From Bradyrhizobium zhanjiangense (lineage in GTDB: Bacteria; Pseudomonadota; Alphaproteobacteria; Rhizobiales; Xanthobacteraceae), in contig NZ_CP022221.1 of assembly GCF_004114935.1 (NCBI RefSeq), positions 8,329,001 to 8,393,000 of the forward strand: a stretch of DNA of 64,000 nucleotides. Reading direction: 5' to 3'. The notes under the pieces were generated by a model. It had not been told where the DNA came from. It worked only from the letters and a program-made list of their open reading frames with translations, and did not search any database. This document shows, one piece after another, positions 37,547 through 45,515 of this stretch (the stretch's first letter is position 1; every line of letters starts with the position of its first letter). The position numbers and the translations under genes were made by a program.

Positions 37547-38341
37547 CTACTGGGTGACGCTGCGGGATCGGAGGACATGGGCCCCCAGCAGAATCAAAAT
37601 GGACAAGACGATCAGCAGTGTCGCGATCGCCGGAATCACCGGCGTCAGGTTCTGCTCGATGTCCTCGAACATTCGGCGCGGCAGCGTCTTCTGGCGCACA
37701 CCGGACAGAAAGAACGACACCACCGGCTCGTCGAAGGAGATGATGAAGGCGAACAGCGCACTGCTGGCAAGACTCGGCAGGACGAGCGGCAGCGTGACCA
37801 GGCGAAAGGCCTGGAAGCGCGTCGCGCCGCAGCTCATGGCCGCCGCCTCCAGATTGGCATCAACCCTTCCCAGGGCGGCGGCCATCGTGAAAACGACGAA
37901 CGGCAAGGTGAGCACCGTATGCGCCAGCACGAAGCCGGGAATGGTCCCGGAGAGACCGATCGTCTGAAAAAACAGATAGAGGCCGACAGCGAGCGCGATA
38001 TGCGGCACAATGATCGGCCCGATCAGGAGAATCTGGAAAGCGGTGACCAACCGGCTGCGGCCGCGGATCATTGCATAGGTCGCGGCCGTGCCGATGACCG
38101 ACGCGAAGAGAGCGGTCAGCAAGGCCACCTGCACGCTGAGCCAGGTGGCTGCACGCCATTGCCTGCTGTCAAAATATTCCGCGTACCATTTCAGGGTGAA
38201 GCCGGACGGCGGAAATGCCAGATAGTCGTTCTGGCTGAACGACATTGGAATGACGATGACCAACGGAACGATGATGAAGGCCAGCACGGCATAGACATAG
38301 GCCCCCAGCGCGAGCGATCCGCGGTCGGTCGGCGGTTTCAT
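37547..38341 (-). CDS. Polyamine-type ABC permease (PotC-like)
   Basis: Start chosen at the ATG overlapping the stop of the preceding permease gene (ATGA), giving 264 residues. The six helices and EAA loop (NLEAAAMSCGATRFQAFRLV) are those of a PotC/PhnV-type permease. It forms the channel with the PotB-like protein. Confidence 0.9.
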   Translation of the reverse strand: MKPPTDRGSLALGAYVYAVLAFIIVPLVIVIPMSFSQNDYLAFPPSGFTLKWYAEYFDSRQWRAATWLSVQVALLTALFASVIGTAATYAMIRGRSRLVTAFQILLIGPIIVPHIALAVGLYLFFQTIGLSGTIPGFVLAHTVLTLPFVVFTMAAALGRVDANLEAAAMSCGATRFQAFRLVTLPLVLPSLASSALFAFIISFDEPVVSFFLSGVRQKTLPRRMFEDIEQNLTPVIPAIATLLIVLSILILLGAHVLRSRSVTQ

Positions 38342-39216
38342 GAGGCGTTCCCCATCAGCCGGTCGAAACGGAGCGTCTTGCTGAAGATGATCGCCAGCAA
38401 CGTCACGAATACGGTCAGCACCCCGACCAGCGCCGCAGCGAAGGGCCAATCGAGGACCTCACGTATCTGCTTCGAGACGAGCGTCGAGATCATCATCTCC
38501 TGCGGCGAGCCAAGCAGCGCGGGCGTAATAAAGAAGCCGAGCGCTGTGAGGAACACGAGCAGCGAACCGGAGACGACGCCCGGCAGGCTCAAGGGAAGGA
38601 TCACCTCCAGAAAGGTCCGCAGGCGCGTTGCGCCGAGCACAGCGGCCGCACGCTCATAATCGTTCGGAATGCTGCGCAATGCGCCGTAGATCGGCAGGAT
38701 CATGAACGGCAAAAGCACGTGGGTCATGGCGATGACCACAGCGCTCTGGGCGTAAAGCAGCTTGAACGGCTGAGAGGTCAGACCGAGCCCCATCAACGCC
38801 GAATTGATCAGCCCGTTGCGCTGGAACAGAAAGGACCAGGCGGCGGTGCGGACCAGGACGCTCGACCAGAGCGGCAGGATGACACAGACCGCGACAAGGG
38901 CGGCGACTGTCCCCTTCGCCCGGCTCATATAATAGGCTACCGGGAAGCCGAGGATCACCGACAAGGCCGTCACCAGCGTAGCCGTCCACAGCGTGCGCAT
39001 CAGGACGCGCATGTGAACCGGATTTTCGACGACGCGCGCGTAGTTGTCCAAGGTCGGATGCGGCTCGAGGATGCTGATCACCAGGAGCTGCAGGATCGGA
39101 TAGACGAAGACGAAGGCGATGATGGCAAAGAATGGCAGGAGCAGCAGCAGCGTCGACAGGCCGCTCAGCCGGCGGCCGTCGGAATGCCAGAAATGCGATC
39201 GCCCCGCCTCGATCAT
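38338..39216 (-). CDS. Polyamine-type ABC permease (PotB-like)
   Basis: 292 residues, six helices after a short cytoplasmic N-terminus (MIEAGRSHFWHSDGRRLSGL). The EAA loop reads YERAAAVLGATRLRTFLEVI, followed by the usual LPLSLPGVVSGSLLVF. The ATG overlaps the ATPase stop (ATGA), and its own stop overlaps the next permease start, so the three genes are translationally coupled. Confidence 0.9.
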   Translation of the reverse strand: MIEAGRSHFWHSDGRRLSGLSTLLLLLPFFAIIAFVFVYPILQLLVISILEPHPTLDNYARVVENPVHMRVLMRTLWTATLVTALSVILGFPVAYYMSRAKGTVAALVAVCVILPLWSSVLVRTAAWSFLFQRNGLINSALMGLGLTSQPFKLLYAQSAVVIAMTHVLLPFMILPIYGALRSIPNDYERAAAVLGATRLRTFLEVILPLSLPGVVSGSLLVFLTALGFFITPALLGSPQEMMISTLVSKQIREVLDWPFAAALVGVLTVFVTLLAIIFSKTLRFDRLMGNAS

Positions 39217-40328
39217 TGCCGCTTCCCTCGGTAGAGCAGCATCGCCTCCGTGGGGATAGTGAAGGACGCGACGTCGCCTGGCGCCAAAGAGCTGAGCTGC
39301 GAGGCACCGGGGATGCGCGCGCGCATCTCGGTGCCGTCAGGCAGACGTCCGATCAGAAGCAGGGCTGCCCCGGCATAGACAATGTCGCTCAGCGTCACCG
39401 TCATGACTTGCCCGGCGGGACTGACGCCGAGTTGCAGCCGCTCGGGCCTCACGGCCAGCACCGCCGCCTCGCCGGCTGCAAGGGGCTCAACCGCCGCCGT
39501 GGCCGGCAGGCGCCATGTTTCACCCCATGGCAGCGCCACAGAGGTGTCGTCGCCGACGCTTTGGACGGCGACGTCGACGAAATTCATCTCGCCGATGAAG
39601 CCGGCGGTGAAGAGATTCGCGGGCCTTTCGTAAAGCTGGCGCGCCGGCCCGATCTGCTGGATCTTGCCGTCCCTCAGGACGGCGATCCGGTCGGCCATGG
39701 TCAGCGCCTCGCTTTGGTCGTGGGTGACGAAGATGACGGTGATGCCAAGCTCGGCATGCAATCGCTTGATCTCGAGTTGCATGTCTTCGCGCAGATTTTT
39801 GTCGAGCGCACTTAGCGGCTCATCCATCAAGAGGACACGCGGCTGATAGACGATCGCACGCGCGAGCGCCACGCGCTGCTGCTGACCGCCGGAAAGCTCA
39901 TTCGGACGACGGTGGCCATAGCCTGCCAGGCGCACGGTCGCGAGCGCGGCTTCGGCGCGCGCATGACGTTCAGCCGTCCGGAGACCGCGCATCTTCAAGG
40001 GAAAGGCGACATTGTCGAGAATCGACATATGCGGGAACAGCGTATAATTCTGGAACACCATTCCCAGATTGCGTCTGTTCGAAGGAACGTAGGTCAGGTC
40101 TTCGGAATCGACGTGAATGGTGCCGCTGGTCGGGAATTCGAATCCTGCAACACTCATCAGAATCGTTGTCTTTCCCGAGCCGCTGGGTCCGAGCAGGGCG
40201 ACAAACTCACCGGCAGCAATATCGATATCGACGCCATCGACGGCGGACACGGCACCGAAGCGCTTCTCCAAGCGACTGATGCGGATCGATGCGCCCGACG
40301 CCGATTGCCTGGCCGATGCAATATTCAC
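39213..40328 (-). CDS. Polyamine-type ABC ATP-binding protein (PotA-like)
   Basis: GTG at 40328 gives 371 residues and puts the start about 85 bases below operator 2. The longer open frame upstream crosses the operator and is unlikely. Walker A GPSGSGKTT, Q-loop MVFQNYTLFPH, signature LSGGQQQRV, Walker B VLLMDEPLSALDKNLR and H-loop FVTHDQSEA are all present. A C-terminal TOBE domain follows (RPERLQLGVSPAG). It is the first gene of the seven-gene operon ABC-dmfA1-dmfA2-dmfA2-like. Confidence 0.9.
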   Translation of the reverse strand: MNIASARQSASGASIRISRLEKRFGAVSAVDGVDIDIAAGEFVALLGPSGSGKTTILMSVAGFEFPTSGTIHVDSEDLTYVPSNRRNLGMVFQNYTLFPHMSILDNVAFPLKMRGLRTAERHARAEAALATVRLAGYGHRRPNELSGGQQQRVALARAIVYQPRVLLMDEPLSALDKNLREDMQLEIKRLHAELGITVIFVTHDQSEALTMADRIAVLRDGKIQQIGPARQLYERPANLFTAGFIGEMNFVDVAVQSVGDDTSVALPWGETWRLPATAAVEPLAAGEAAVLAVRPERLQLGVSPAGQVMTVTLSDIVYAGAALLLIGRLPDGTEMRARIPGASQLSSLAPGDVASFTIPTEAMLLYRGKRQ

Positions 40329-40407
40329 GGAGTCTCGCTTCCCTTCCGTTTGCCGTCGATGCGGGGACCGCCCTCGCACCAATCCAAAGCCACCGCCGGT
40401 CCGATAT

Positions 40408-40423
40408 AATATTTGATATATCA
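40408..40423 (-). promoter_or_regulatory. Predicted GntR operator 2 (ABC-dmf operon)
   Basis: Read on the minus strand this is TGATATATCAAATATT, with the palindrome at 40414-40423. It lies 86 bases before the GTG of the ATPase gene and only 2 bases after the stop of the aroE-like gene, so it can only serve the ABC-dmf operon. Confidence 0.75.
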
Positions 40424-40425
40424 GG

Positions 40426-41214
40426 CTATCGCGCGATGAACCGCGCGACAAGGGCCATCTGCGCATCAAGCATCGGCTGTCCGCCGATAGCCTTTGCGCC
40501 CTGCGCGGCCGCCCTTGCGAGGAGCTGCGTGACTGCAGGATTGACGATGATGTCGCTGACGGTGGCGCCCGGACCGACACCTTCGATGTCCAGTGGAAGC
40601 GGATCATCCACCTTCATGCCGAGCGACGTCGTATTGACGATGAGATCGAATGCGCGCGGCTCCGCGCGGCCGGCGCTGACCTTCGTGGCGGGATAATGCG
40701 CGGCCACGGCAGCGGCAAGCGCGCGGGCTTTCTGGTCGTCCCGGTTCATGATCGTGAGTTCGCGCGCGCCGGCCTCCGCCAGACCGAATGCGGTGGCGCG
40801 CCCCGCGCCACCAGCACCGACCTGGAGCACCTTCCGATCGCGAACCGCAATGTCATGCTGAGCGAGGCTGGCGATGAATCCCCGCGCATCCAGATTGTCG
40901 CCGACGAGGCGCCCTTCCGCCGTCCGCTTGACAAAATTGACCGCGCCAATGAGCTGTGCCGTCGGCGTGATCTCATCCAGATGCTCGATCACGCAGGTCT
41001 TGTGCGGGATCGTGACGCCGAAGCCGAAGACGTTGCGCATGAGCCTGATGCTTGCAACGACATGGCCGAGATCGCCGGGCATGACATGGATCGGCGACAC
41101 CGCCAGATCGTCGCCGATCGATCCGAAATAGGCATTCATGACCGCACTCGCCCGCACATGATCGATCGGATCGGCGAGCACGAACATGATCTTGGTCTTC
41201 CCGGTGATCTCCAT
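40426..41214 (-). CDS. Shikimate dehydrogenase (AroE) family oxidoreductase, probably catabolic
   Basis: The ATG at 41214 (after GAAGGAC) gives 262 residues. The N-terminal substrate domain contains FGVTIPHKTCVIEHLDEITP with the family Lys, and DNLDARGF carrying the Asp. The NADP domain has LQVGAGGAGRATAFGLAEAG and VNTTSLGM. The usual N-terminal SxS substrate motif is altered (DPIDHVRASAVMNAYFG), and IGAVNFV replaces the common GAxNT(I/V). With its place after otnK/otnC, this suggests a substrate other than shikimate, possibly the sugar acid feeding that pathway. Confidence 0.8.
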   Translation of the reverse strand: MEITGKTKIMFVLADPIDHVRASAVMNAYFGSIGDDLAVSPIHVMPGDLGHVVASIRLMRNVFGFGVTIPHKTCVIEHLDEITPTAQLIGAVNFVKRTAEGRLVGDNLDARGFIASLAQHDIAVRDRKVLQVGAGGAGRATAFGLAEAGARELTIMNRDDQKARALAAAVAAHYPATKVSAGRAEPRAFDLIVNTTSLGMKVDDPLPLDIEGVGPGATVSDIIVNPAVTQLLARAAAQGAKAIGGQPMLDAQMALVARFIAR

Positions 41215-41227
41215 GGGGCTGTCCTTC

Positions 41228-41875
41228 TCAGGCCGGCAGAGCAGCGCGGCCATAGCTGCCATAGCGCTCGACCACCCGCGCCATTTCGTCGTCGGCAAGG
41301 ATCGCGGGCGCGCCGGCCTGACAGGCGAGCAGATACTGCCGGGCAAGGGTTTCGAGCTTCACGGTGAGGTCGAAAGCCGCCTGCAGCCCTTTGCCGACGG
41401 CAATCATCCCGTGGTTCGCGAGCAGGCAGGCCTTGCGCTGTTTCAGCGCTGCGACGGCGCCGTCGGCGAGAGCCCTGGTGCCGAACGTGGCGTAGGGTGC
41501 ACAAGGCACATCGTTTCCGCCAAAACTGGCGACCATATAGTGGAATGCCGGAATTGGTTTTGCGAGGCAGGACAGCGCGACGCAGCAGTCGGCATGGGTG
41601 TGCACCACCGCGTTGACATGCGGATAGGCGTTGAGAATCGCCAGATGCATGTGCCATTCACTGGAGGGCAAGCCGTCCCCAACCACCGTTCCGTCGCACT
41701 TCAAATGGACGAGTTCGTCAATCGTCGTGTTGCTGCTATTGCCGCCCGTCGGCGTGATAAGAACGTCTTCTCCGATGCGACAGCTGACATTTCCGCTGCT
41801 GCCGTGATTGAAGCCCCTGACCTCCAGGCGCCCCACAATATCCAGCACAGATTGTCTAAGTTCGCGTTCGTTCAA
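41228..41875 (-). CDS. otnC: Class II aldolase family, 3-oxo-tetronate 4-phosphate decarboxylase-like
   Basis: A TTG start overlaps the otnK stop (TTGA). The 215-residue protein is a class II aldolase/adducin-domain enzyme: FNHGSSGNVSCRIGEDVLIT, SSEWHMHLAILNAYPHVNAV, zinc ligands in HTHADC, and LLANHGMIAVGKG with the third His. Known OtnC proteins decarboxylate 3-oxo-tetronate 4-phosphate to dihydroxyacetone phosphate. The adjacent otnK homologue supports that reading over a sugar-phosphate aldolase. Confidence 0.83.
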   Translation of the reverse strand: MNERELRQSVLDIVGRLEVRGFNHGSSGNVSCRIGEDVLITPTGGNSSNTTIDELVHLKCDGTVVGDGLPSSEWHMHLAILNAYPHVNAVVHTHADCCVALSCLAKPIPAFHYMVASFGGNDVPCAPYATFGTRALADGAVAALKQRKACLLANHGMIAVGKGLQAAFDLTVKLETLARQYLLACQAGAPAILADDEMARVVERYGSYGRAALPA

Positions 41876-43158
41876 TTGACTCCCTCCGGATTCAACATCG
41901 CTTCGAGCGTCGTCGTAAACAGGTCGACGGGGCCCAGCTTGCCGGACTTGAGACAGAGGGCCACCGGATCCTCGTCTTCGGTCACCGCGGTGCCGATGCC
42001 GGGTCCACCATAGGGACCGACCCGCAAACGTCGAACGCCGAGGTGCTCGACGATCGCACCAGACGTCTCGCCACCGGCCACGACGAAGCGCCGCACGCCG
42101 ATACTGCGAAGGGAGACAGCGAGCCGACCAAGAATGGTTTCGGCGAGTTGCGCCGCGCCTTCACGGCCATATCGCTCCTGAGCCATCTTGACGGCCTCGG
42201 GCGCGCCCGAAGTGGCGAAACCGACAGGACCACCGTGCAGCCGTGGCCGCGCCCAGTCGAGCGCGTCGCCAACCGTCGCCGCCACATCTTCAGCATTCAG
42301 AAGATTGATGCGAAGCACGGGATGAATCTTCTCGAATTCAGCGAGTTGCTCCAATGTCCGCCCAGCGCAACTCCCGGCGAGAACCGCGCCGCCGCCGCCA
42401 ACCGCGCGCAAGCCGGGTGGTCTCCTGGTCGTGGGGATGAGCCCCCGCGCCTTCCAGATGTCCGGGTAGTGCTGCACGATCGTCGCATTGCCCGTCATCA
42501 GCTTCCAATCAGAGGTGAGCATGGCAAGCGTATCGAGATCCCGATCGTAGATCGCGTCCGCAATGAAGTAGCGGATACCCCGGGCCGCCGCTTCTGCGAT
42601 GGCGCGTCTGGCCGAGTCCGAGCCGGCGTTGACCAGCGAATGCGCCAGAAGGCCTACCTTGGCCCGCGTTTGGCGCTGCAGAACCCGGACCAGATCGGGA
42701 TCGGTCATCGGCGTCAGCGGATCATTGCGTTTCGGCGAGTCCGAGATCAGCTCGGTCCCGAGAAAGAGATGGCCGTTGTAGACGGTTCTTCGAAGGGCGG
42801 GAGAAGCCGGGCAAAAGGCGGTGTATCCGGCGCCAGTCAGTTGCATCAGCAGGTCGGAGACGGGGCCGATATTCCCCTGGTCGGTGGAATCGAACGTCGC
42901 ACAATACTTAAAGAAGATTTGCCTGGCGTCCCGCGCAAGCAGCGCCCGTGCCGCCTTTGCCGTCATGCTGACGGCTTCGCTCGCGGGGATTACCCGCGTC
43001 TTCTGCGCGATGACGATAGCCGGCACATCGCCGCAGCTGCCGACGAGATCGGGGTCGCTGACAAATCCGCATTCGATCCCGGCAGCGACCAGCATGGCGG
43101 CCGTTTCCATGCCGCCCGTCAGATCGTCCGCCACCACTCCGAAGATAAGCTTCGTCAT
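41872..43158 (-). CDS. otnK: DUF1537-type four-carbon acid sugar kinase, 3-oxo-tetronate kinase-like
   Basis: 428 residues with the two-domain DUF1537 architecture. The N-terminal substrate domain has GVVADDLTGGMETAAMLVAA and FFKYCATFDSTDQGNIGPV, the latter typical of the OtnK subgroup. The C-terminal ATP-binding domain has FVVAGGETSGAIVEHLGVRR and VGPYGGPGIGTAV. It phosphorylates a C4 acid (3-oxo-tetronate in characterised OtnK). It is the first gene of the otnK-otnC-aroE-like operon. Operator 3 lies 44 bases upstream of its ATG. Confidence 0.87.
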   Translation of the reverse strand: MTKLIFGVVADDLTGGMETAAMLVAAGIECGFVSDPDLVGSCGDVPAIVIAQKTRVIPASEAVSMTAKAARALLARDARQIFFKYCATFDSTDQGNIGPVSDLLMQLTGAGYTAFCPASPALRRTVYNGHLFLGTELISDSPKRNDPLTPMTDPDLVRVLQRQTRAKVGLLAHSLVNAGSDSARRAIAEAAARGIRYFIADAIYDRDLDTLAMLTSDWKLMTGNATIVQHYPDIWKARGLIPTTRRPPGLRAVGGGGAVLAGSCAGRTLEQLAEFEKIHPVLRINLLNAEDVAATVGDALDWARPRLHGGPVGFATSGAPEAVKMAQERYGREGAAQLAETILGRLAVSLRSIGVRRFVVAGGETSGAIVEHLGVRRLRVGPYGGPGIGTAVTEDEDPVALCLKSGKLGPVDLFTTTLEAMLNPEGVN

Positions 43159-43201
43159 GCGCCTCGCAGATCTTCATGCAGTTGCTGGCTATTTTGATAC
43201 A

Positions 43202-43217
43202 TGATATATCAAATATT
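43202..43217 (+). promoter_or_regulatory. Predicted GntR operator 3 (otnK operon)
   Basis: TGATATATCAAATATT, identical over 16 bases to operator 2 (opposite strand) and differing at one base from operator 1. It lies 44 bases before the otnK ATG. Confidence 0.75.
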
Positions 43218-43374
43218 TGCAATACCGGCCGGGCATGCAGAGATCGCCGAACTTTCGGGGGAATCGCCGACAGCTTGCACATGGTGGGTCCGCCGCATCG
43301 CCGAGCCTGCTTCCCGGCCGCACACGCTTTGCTGACGCGACGGAACGTGCCCCATGGTGAGGCGGCGCCCCAAA

Positions 43375-43790
43375 CGGCGCGGAATGCCTCGGCGACGAAA
43401 AGGAACAGGAGGGGCGTCGAATATTGCACCATGTGCCAGACGACGCCGGCGTAGGAATCGACATTGACCAGAGACGCCTCGGAGCCAGACGTCCACCGCC
43501 AAACGAGATTGATCACACCGACCGACGGGTTGCCGAGCACATGACCCGGGCCATCGCTGTCAGAATGGGCGGAACGAAGAACGGCAGCGTAATCAAAACA
43601 TCGGGCGCGCCGCGCACCGGCGTGTCGGTACGCGAAATGATCCAGGCGAACAAAACGACCAGCAGAAGCGAGAAGATCGTCTTGAGGAAAGAGATACCGT
43701 GCCGGCGAACAGCATGGCAGTCGGCCAGGTCACCTGCGAGCTCGCGCGGCGCGGCGTGCCCTCTTTAGGCTGCAGGCCGTTCACCAAGGA
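43375..43790 (-). pseudogene. Decayed ABC transporter permease remnant
   Basis: Reading with a frame change, the minus strand gives GISFLKTIFSLLLVVLFAWI, then GAPDVLITLPFFVPPILTAM. One base off near 43540 it continues with LGNPSVGVINLVWRWTSGSE and VVWHMVQYSTPLLFLFVAEA. This is the first half of an FbpB/ThiP-like permease of the iron or phosphonate type. It breaks off after AFRAVW with no EAA loop. It lies just upstream of the otnK operator and is distinct from the intact PotB/PotC genes. Confidence 0.7.
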
Positions 43791-44041
43791 AACCGTCGAC
43801 AGCACTGAAGACCTGCCAGCGATTTTTCTCCATGAGCGGCGCCAGCCGTGACGCAAGCGGGGAGCGGGCGGCTTCTGGCGCAAGGGCAGCCACCAGCAGC
43901 GTCGCCAATGGCGAATTTAGCGGCCGGGCAAGGCAACTGCGCGTTCCTCTCCCGCGCCGTGGCCTTCAGGGGAGGGCAAATGGCGCTCGACCTTCTTTCC
44001 GTTCAGATACGGCCGATAGATCGCTACGTACGTTCACCCAC

Positions 44042-44932
44042 TCACCCTAAATCCACCACGCACTCGGCAGCATCGATAACGTACGCCGCGTGACGAAAAT
44101 CCCTGATGGTGGCGAGCTTGTCGTCGGACCACTTCAGCAGCATGAAATATTTCGGCCGCCCGTTCGGCTCATTCGGATCGAACACCAGGATTGCGGGACG
44201 TCCGTCGACCTGCCCCGTCACCAGGTGCCAGTCGCTGATCTTCGAATAGTTGCCGAAATAGCGCGTCACCTCGGCCTTGCCTTTCAGCCTGGTGCGGTTG
44301 ACGAGCTCAAGCCTGACGTCATCGGCGATCATGGCGCGGATGGCGTCGAAGTCGCGGGCATTGAAATGGCCGACATAGGCGTTGAGCCTCGTGCGATCGG
44401 CTTCCGAGAGGCCCGGCTGCGGCACATCGTCCGGCTCCTCGGCGAACTCACGCAGCTGCGTGCGCCCTCGATGCAGCGCGGCCTTCACCGCCGGCAGGCT
44501 GAAATCCATGATGTCGCAGACCTCGGCAAGCGAGCAGCCGAGCACGTCCATCAGGATCACGCTGGACCGCTGCGCCACTGGCAGCCGCATGAAGGTACGC
44601 AGGCTGGTCGCAGCGATCTGGCGGCTTTCCACATCATCGAGCTGGTCGGCAATCATCTCCACCTCCTCAGCCGAATGCAGCGCCTCCTGCCGGTTGCGGC
44701 GGCGCAGGAAATCCAGCGCGGTGTTGTGCGCGATGCGGAACAGCCAGCCCTCCGGATTGACGACTGGCGTGACCGATTGCAGCGCTTCCATCGCCTTGAT
44801 CAGCGCATCCTGCAGCACATCCTCACCGTCGATGACCGAGCCGACCATGCGCGCGCAGTAGCGATGCAGCTTCGGTCGCATCGTTGCCAGCAAGGCCTCG
44901 ATATCGATGGTGGCCAGTGGGGCTGGCGCCAT
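44042..44932 (-). CDS. ECF sigma factor with C-terminal SnoaL-like domain (SigJ/ECF41 type)
   Basis: GGAGGAGC precedes the ATG. Region 2 is visible as YCARMVGSVIDGEDVLQDAL and NPEGWLFRIAHNTALDFLRR, and region 4 as LPVAQRSSVILMDVLGCSLA and LPAVKAALHRGRTQLREF. The last ~110 residues (LNAYVGHFNARDFDAIRAMI, LKGKAEVTRYFGNYSK) form the SnoaL/NTF2-like extension found in SigJ and ECF41 sigma factors. There it replaces an anti-sigma factor and modulates activity. It follows a small monooxygenase-like gene by 20 bases. In this group the partner is often a target or effector. Confidence 0.9.
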   Translation of the reverse strand: MAPAPLATIDIEALLATMRPKLHRYCARMVGSVIDGEDVLQDALIKAMEALQSVTPVVNPEGWLFRIAHNTALDFLRRRNRQEALHSAEEVEMIADQLDDVESRQIAATSLRTFMRLPVAQRSSVILMDVLGCSLAEVCDIMDFSLPAVKAALHRGRTQLREFAEEPDDVPQPGLSEADRTRLNAYVGHFNARDFDAIRAMIADDVRLELVNRTRLKGKAEVTRYFGNYSKISDWHLVTGQVDGRPAILVFDPNEPNGRPKYFMLLKWSDDKLATIRDFRHAAYVIDAAECVVDLG

Positions 44933-44952
44933 TGCTCCTCCGCCTCGCCTGT

Positions 44953-45261
44953 TCAGGACTCGTCCAGCATACGGTAGTTGCCGACGATGCTCACATCACG
45001 AACCAGCGGCGGCTCGGCGCAGCGGTCGCGGATGCCGTCCTGGAACGCCTGAAACGCCTTGAGCTTCGGAATTGGGCTCGAGCCGTCCTCGGCCGCGGTC
45101 TCGACGAAATGGATGAAGGTGTCGTCCTCCAGCCGTAGCGTCAGATAGCGTACGCCGTCCGGCCTGGCCGCCTTCAATTCCGCAAACACCGCCGAAACCA
45201 GCTCGGCGTTCTTGTCGGCCAGCTCCGGCTTGGCCTTGTACCTGATCAACGTCCTTCTCAT
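44953..45261 (-). CDS. Small ABM-fold-like protein upstream of the ECF sigma gene
   Basis: ATG at 45261 has AAGGAG upstream. The 102-residue protein (MRRTLIRYKAKPELADKNAE...) has the length and alternating strand/helix pattern of antibiotic-biosynthesis-monooxygenase-like dimeric alpha-beta barrel proteins (GVRYLTLRLEDDTFIHFVET, KAFQAFQDGIRDRC). ECF41-type sigma factors commonly sit beside small carboxymuconolactone-decarboxylase or monooxygenase-like genes, so a two-gene unit controlled by the sigma factor is likely. Enzymatic activity is unproven. Confidence 0.65.
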   Translation of the reverse strand: MRRTLIRYKAKPELADKNAELVSAVFAELKAARPDGVRYLTLRLEDDTFIHFVETAAEDGSSPIPKLKAFQAFQDGIRDRCAEPPLVRDVSIVGNYRMLDES

Positions 45262-45515
45262 CGCGCGCTCCTTGTTCATGTCGCGACCTAGGCCGCGTTG
45301 CAACGCTCCATCTTGCTATTTCCCGAGAGATCGGTGCCCCACTCTTCCGGATCAAGCTTCGAGCAGATGGCCGCGTCAGCCCCTAGGACGTTTGCCGGCC
45401 GCCGAAGGATGCGGCCCGCAAAAGATTATTTTCGGGCGCATCCTTTGCCGCTCCGGCCTCGTCTAGCCCGCAGAACGCGCTGCGACAGGGTGGCGCGACA
45501 CACGGAGAGAGGGCG

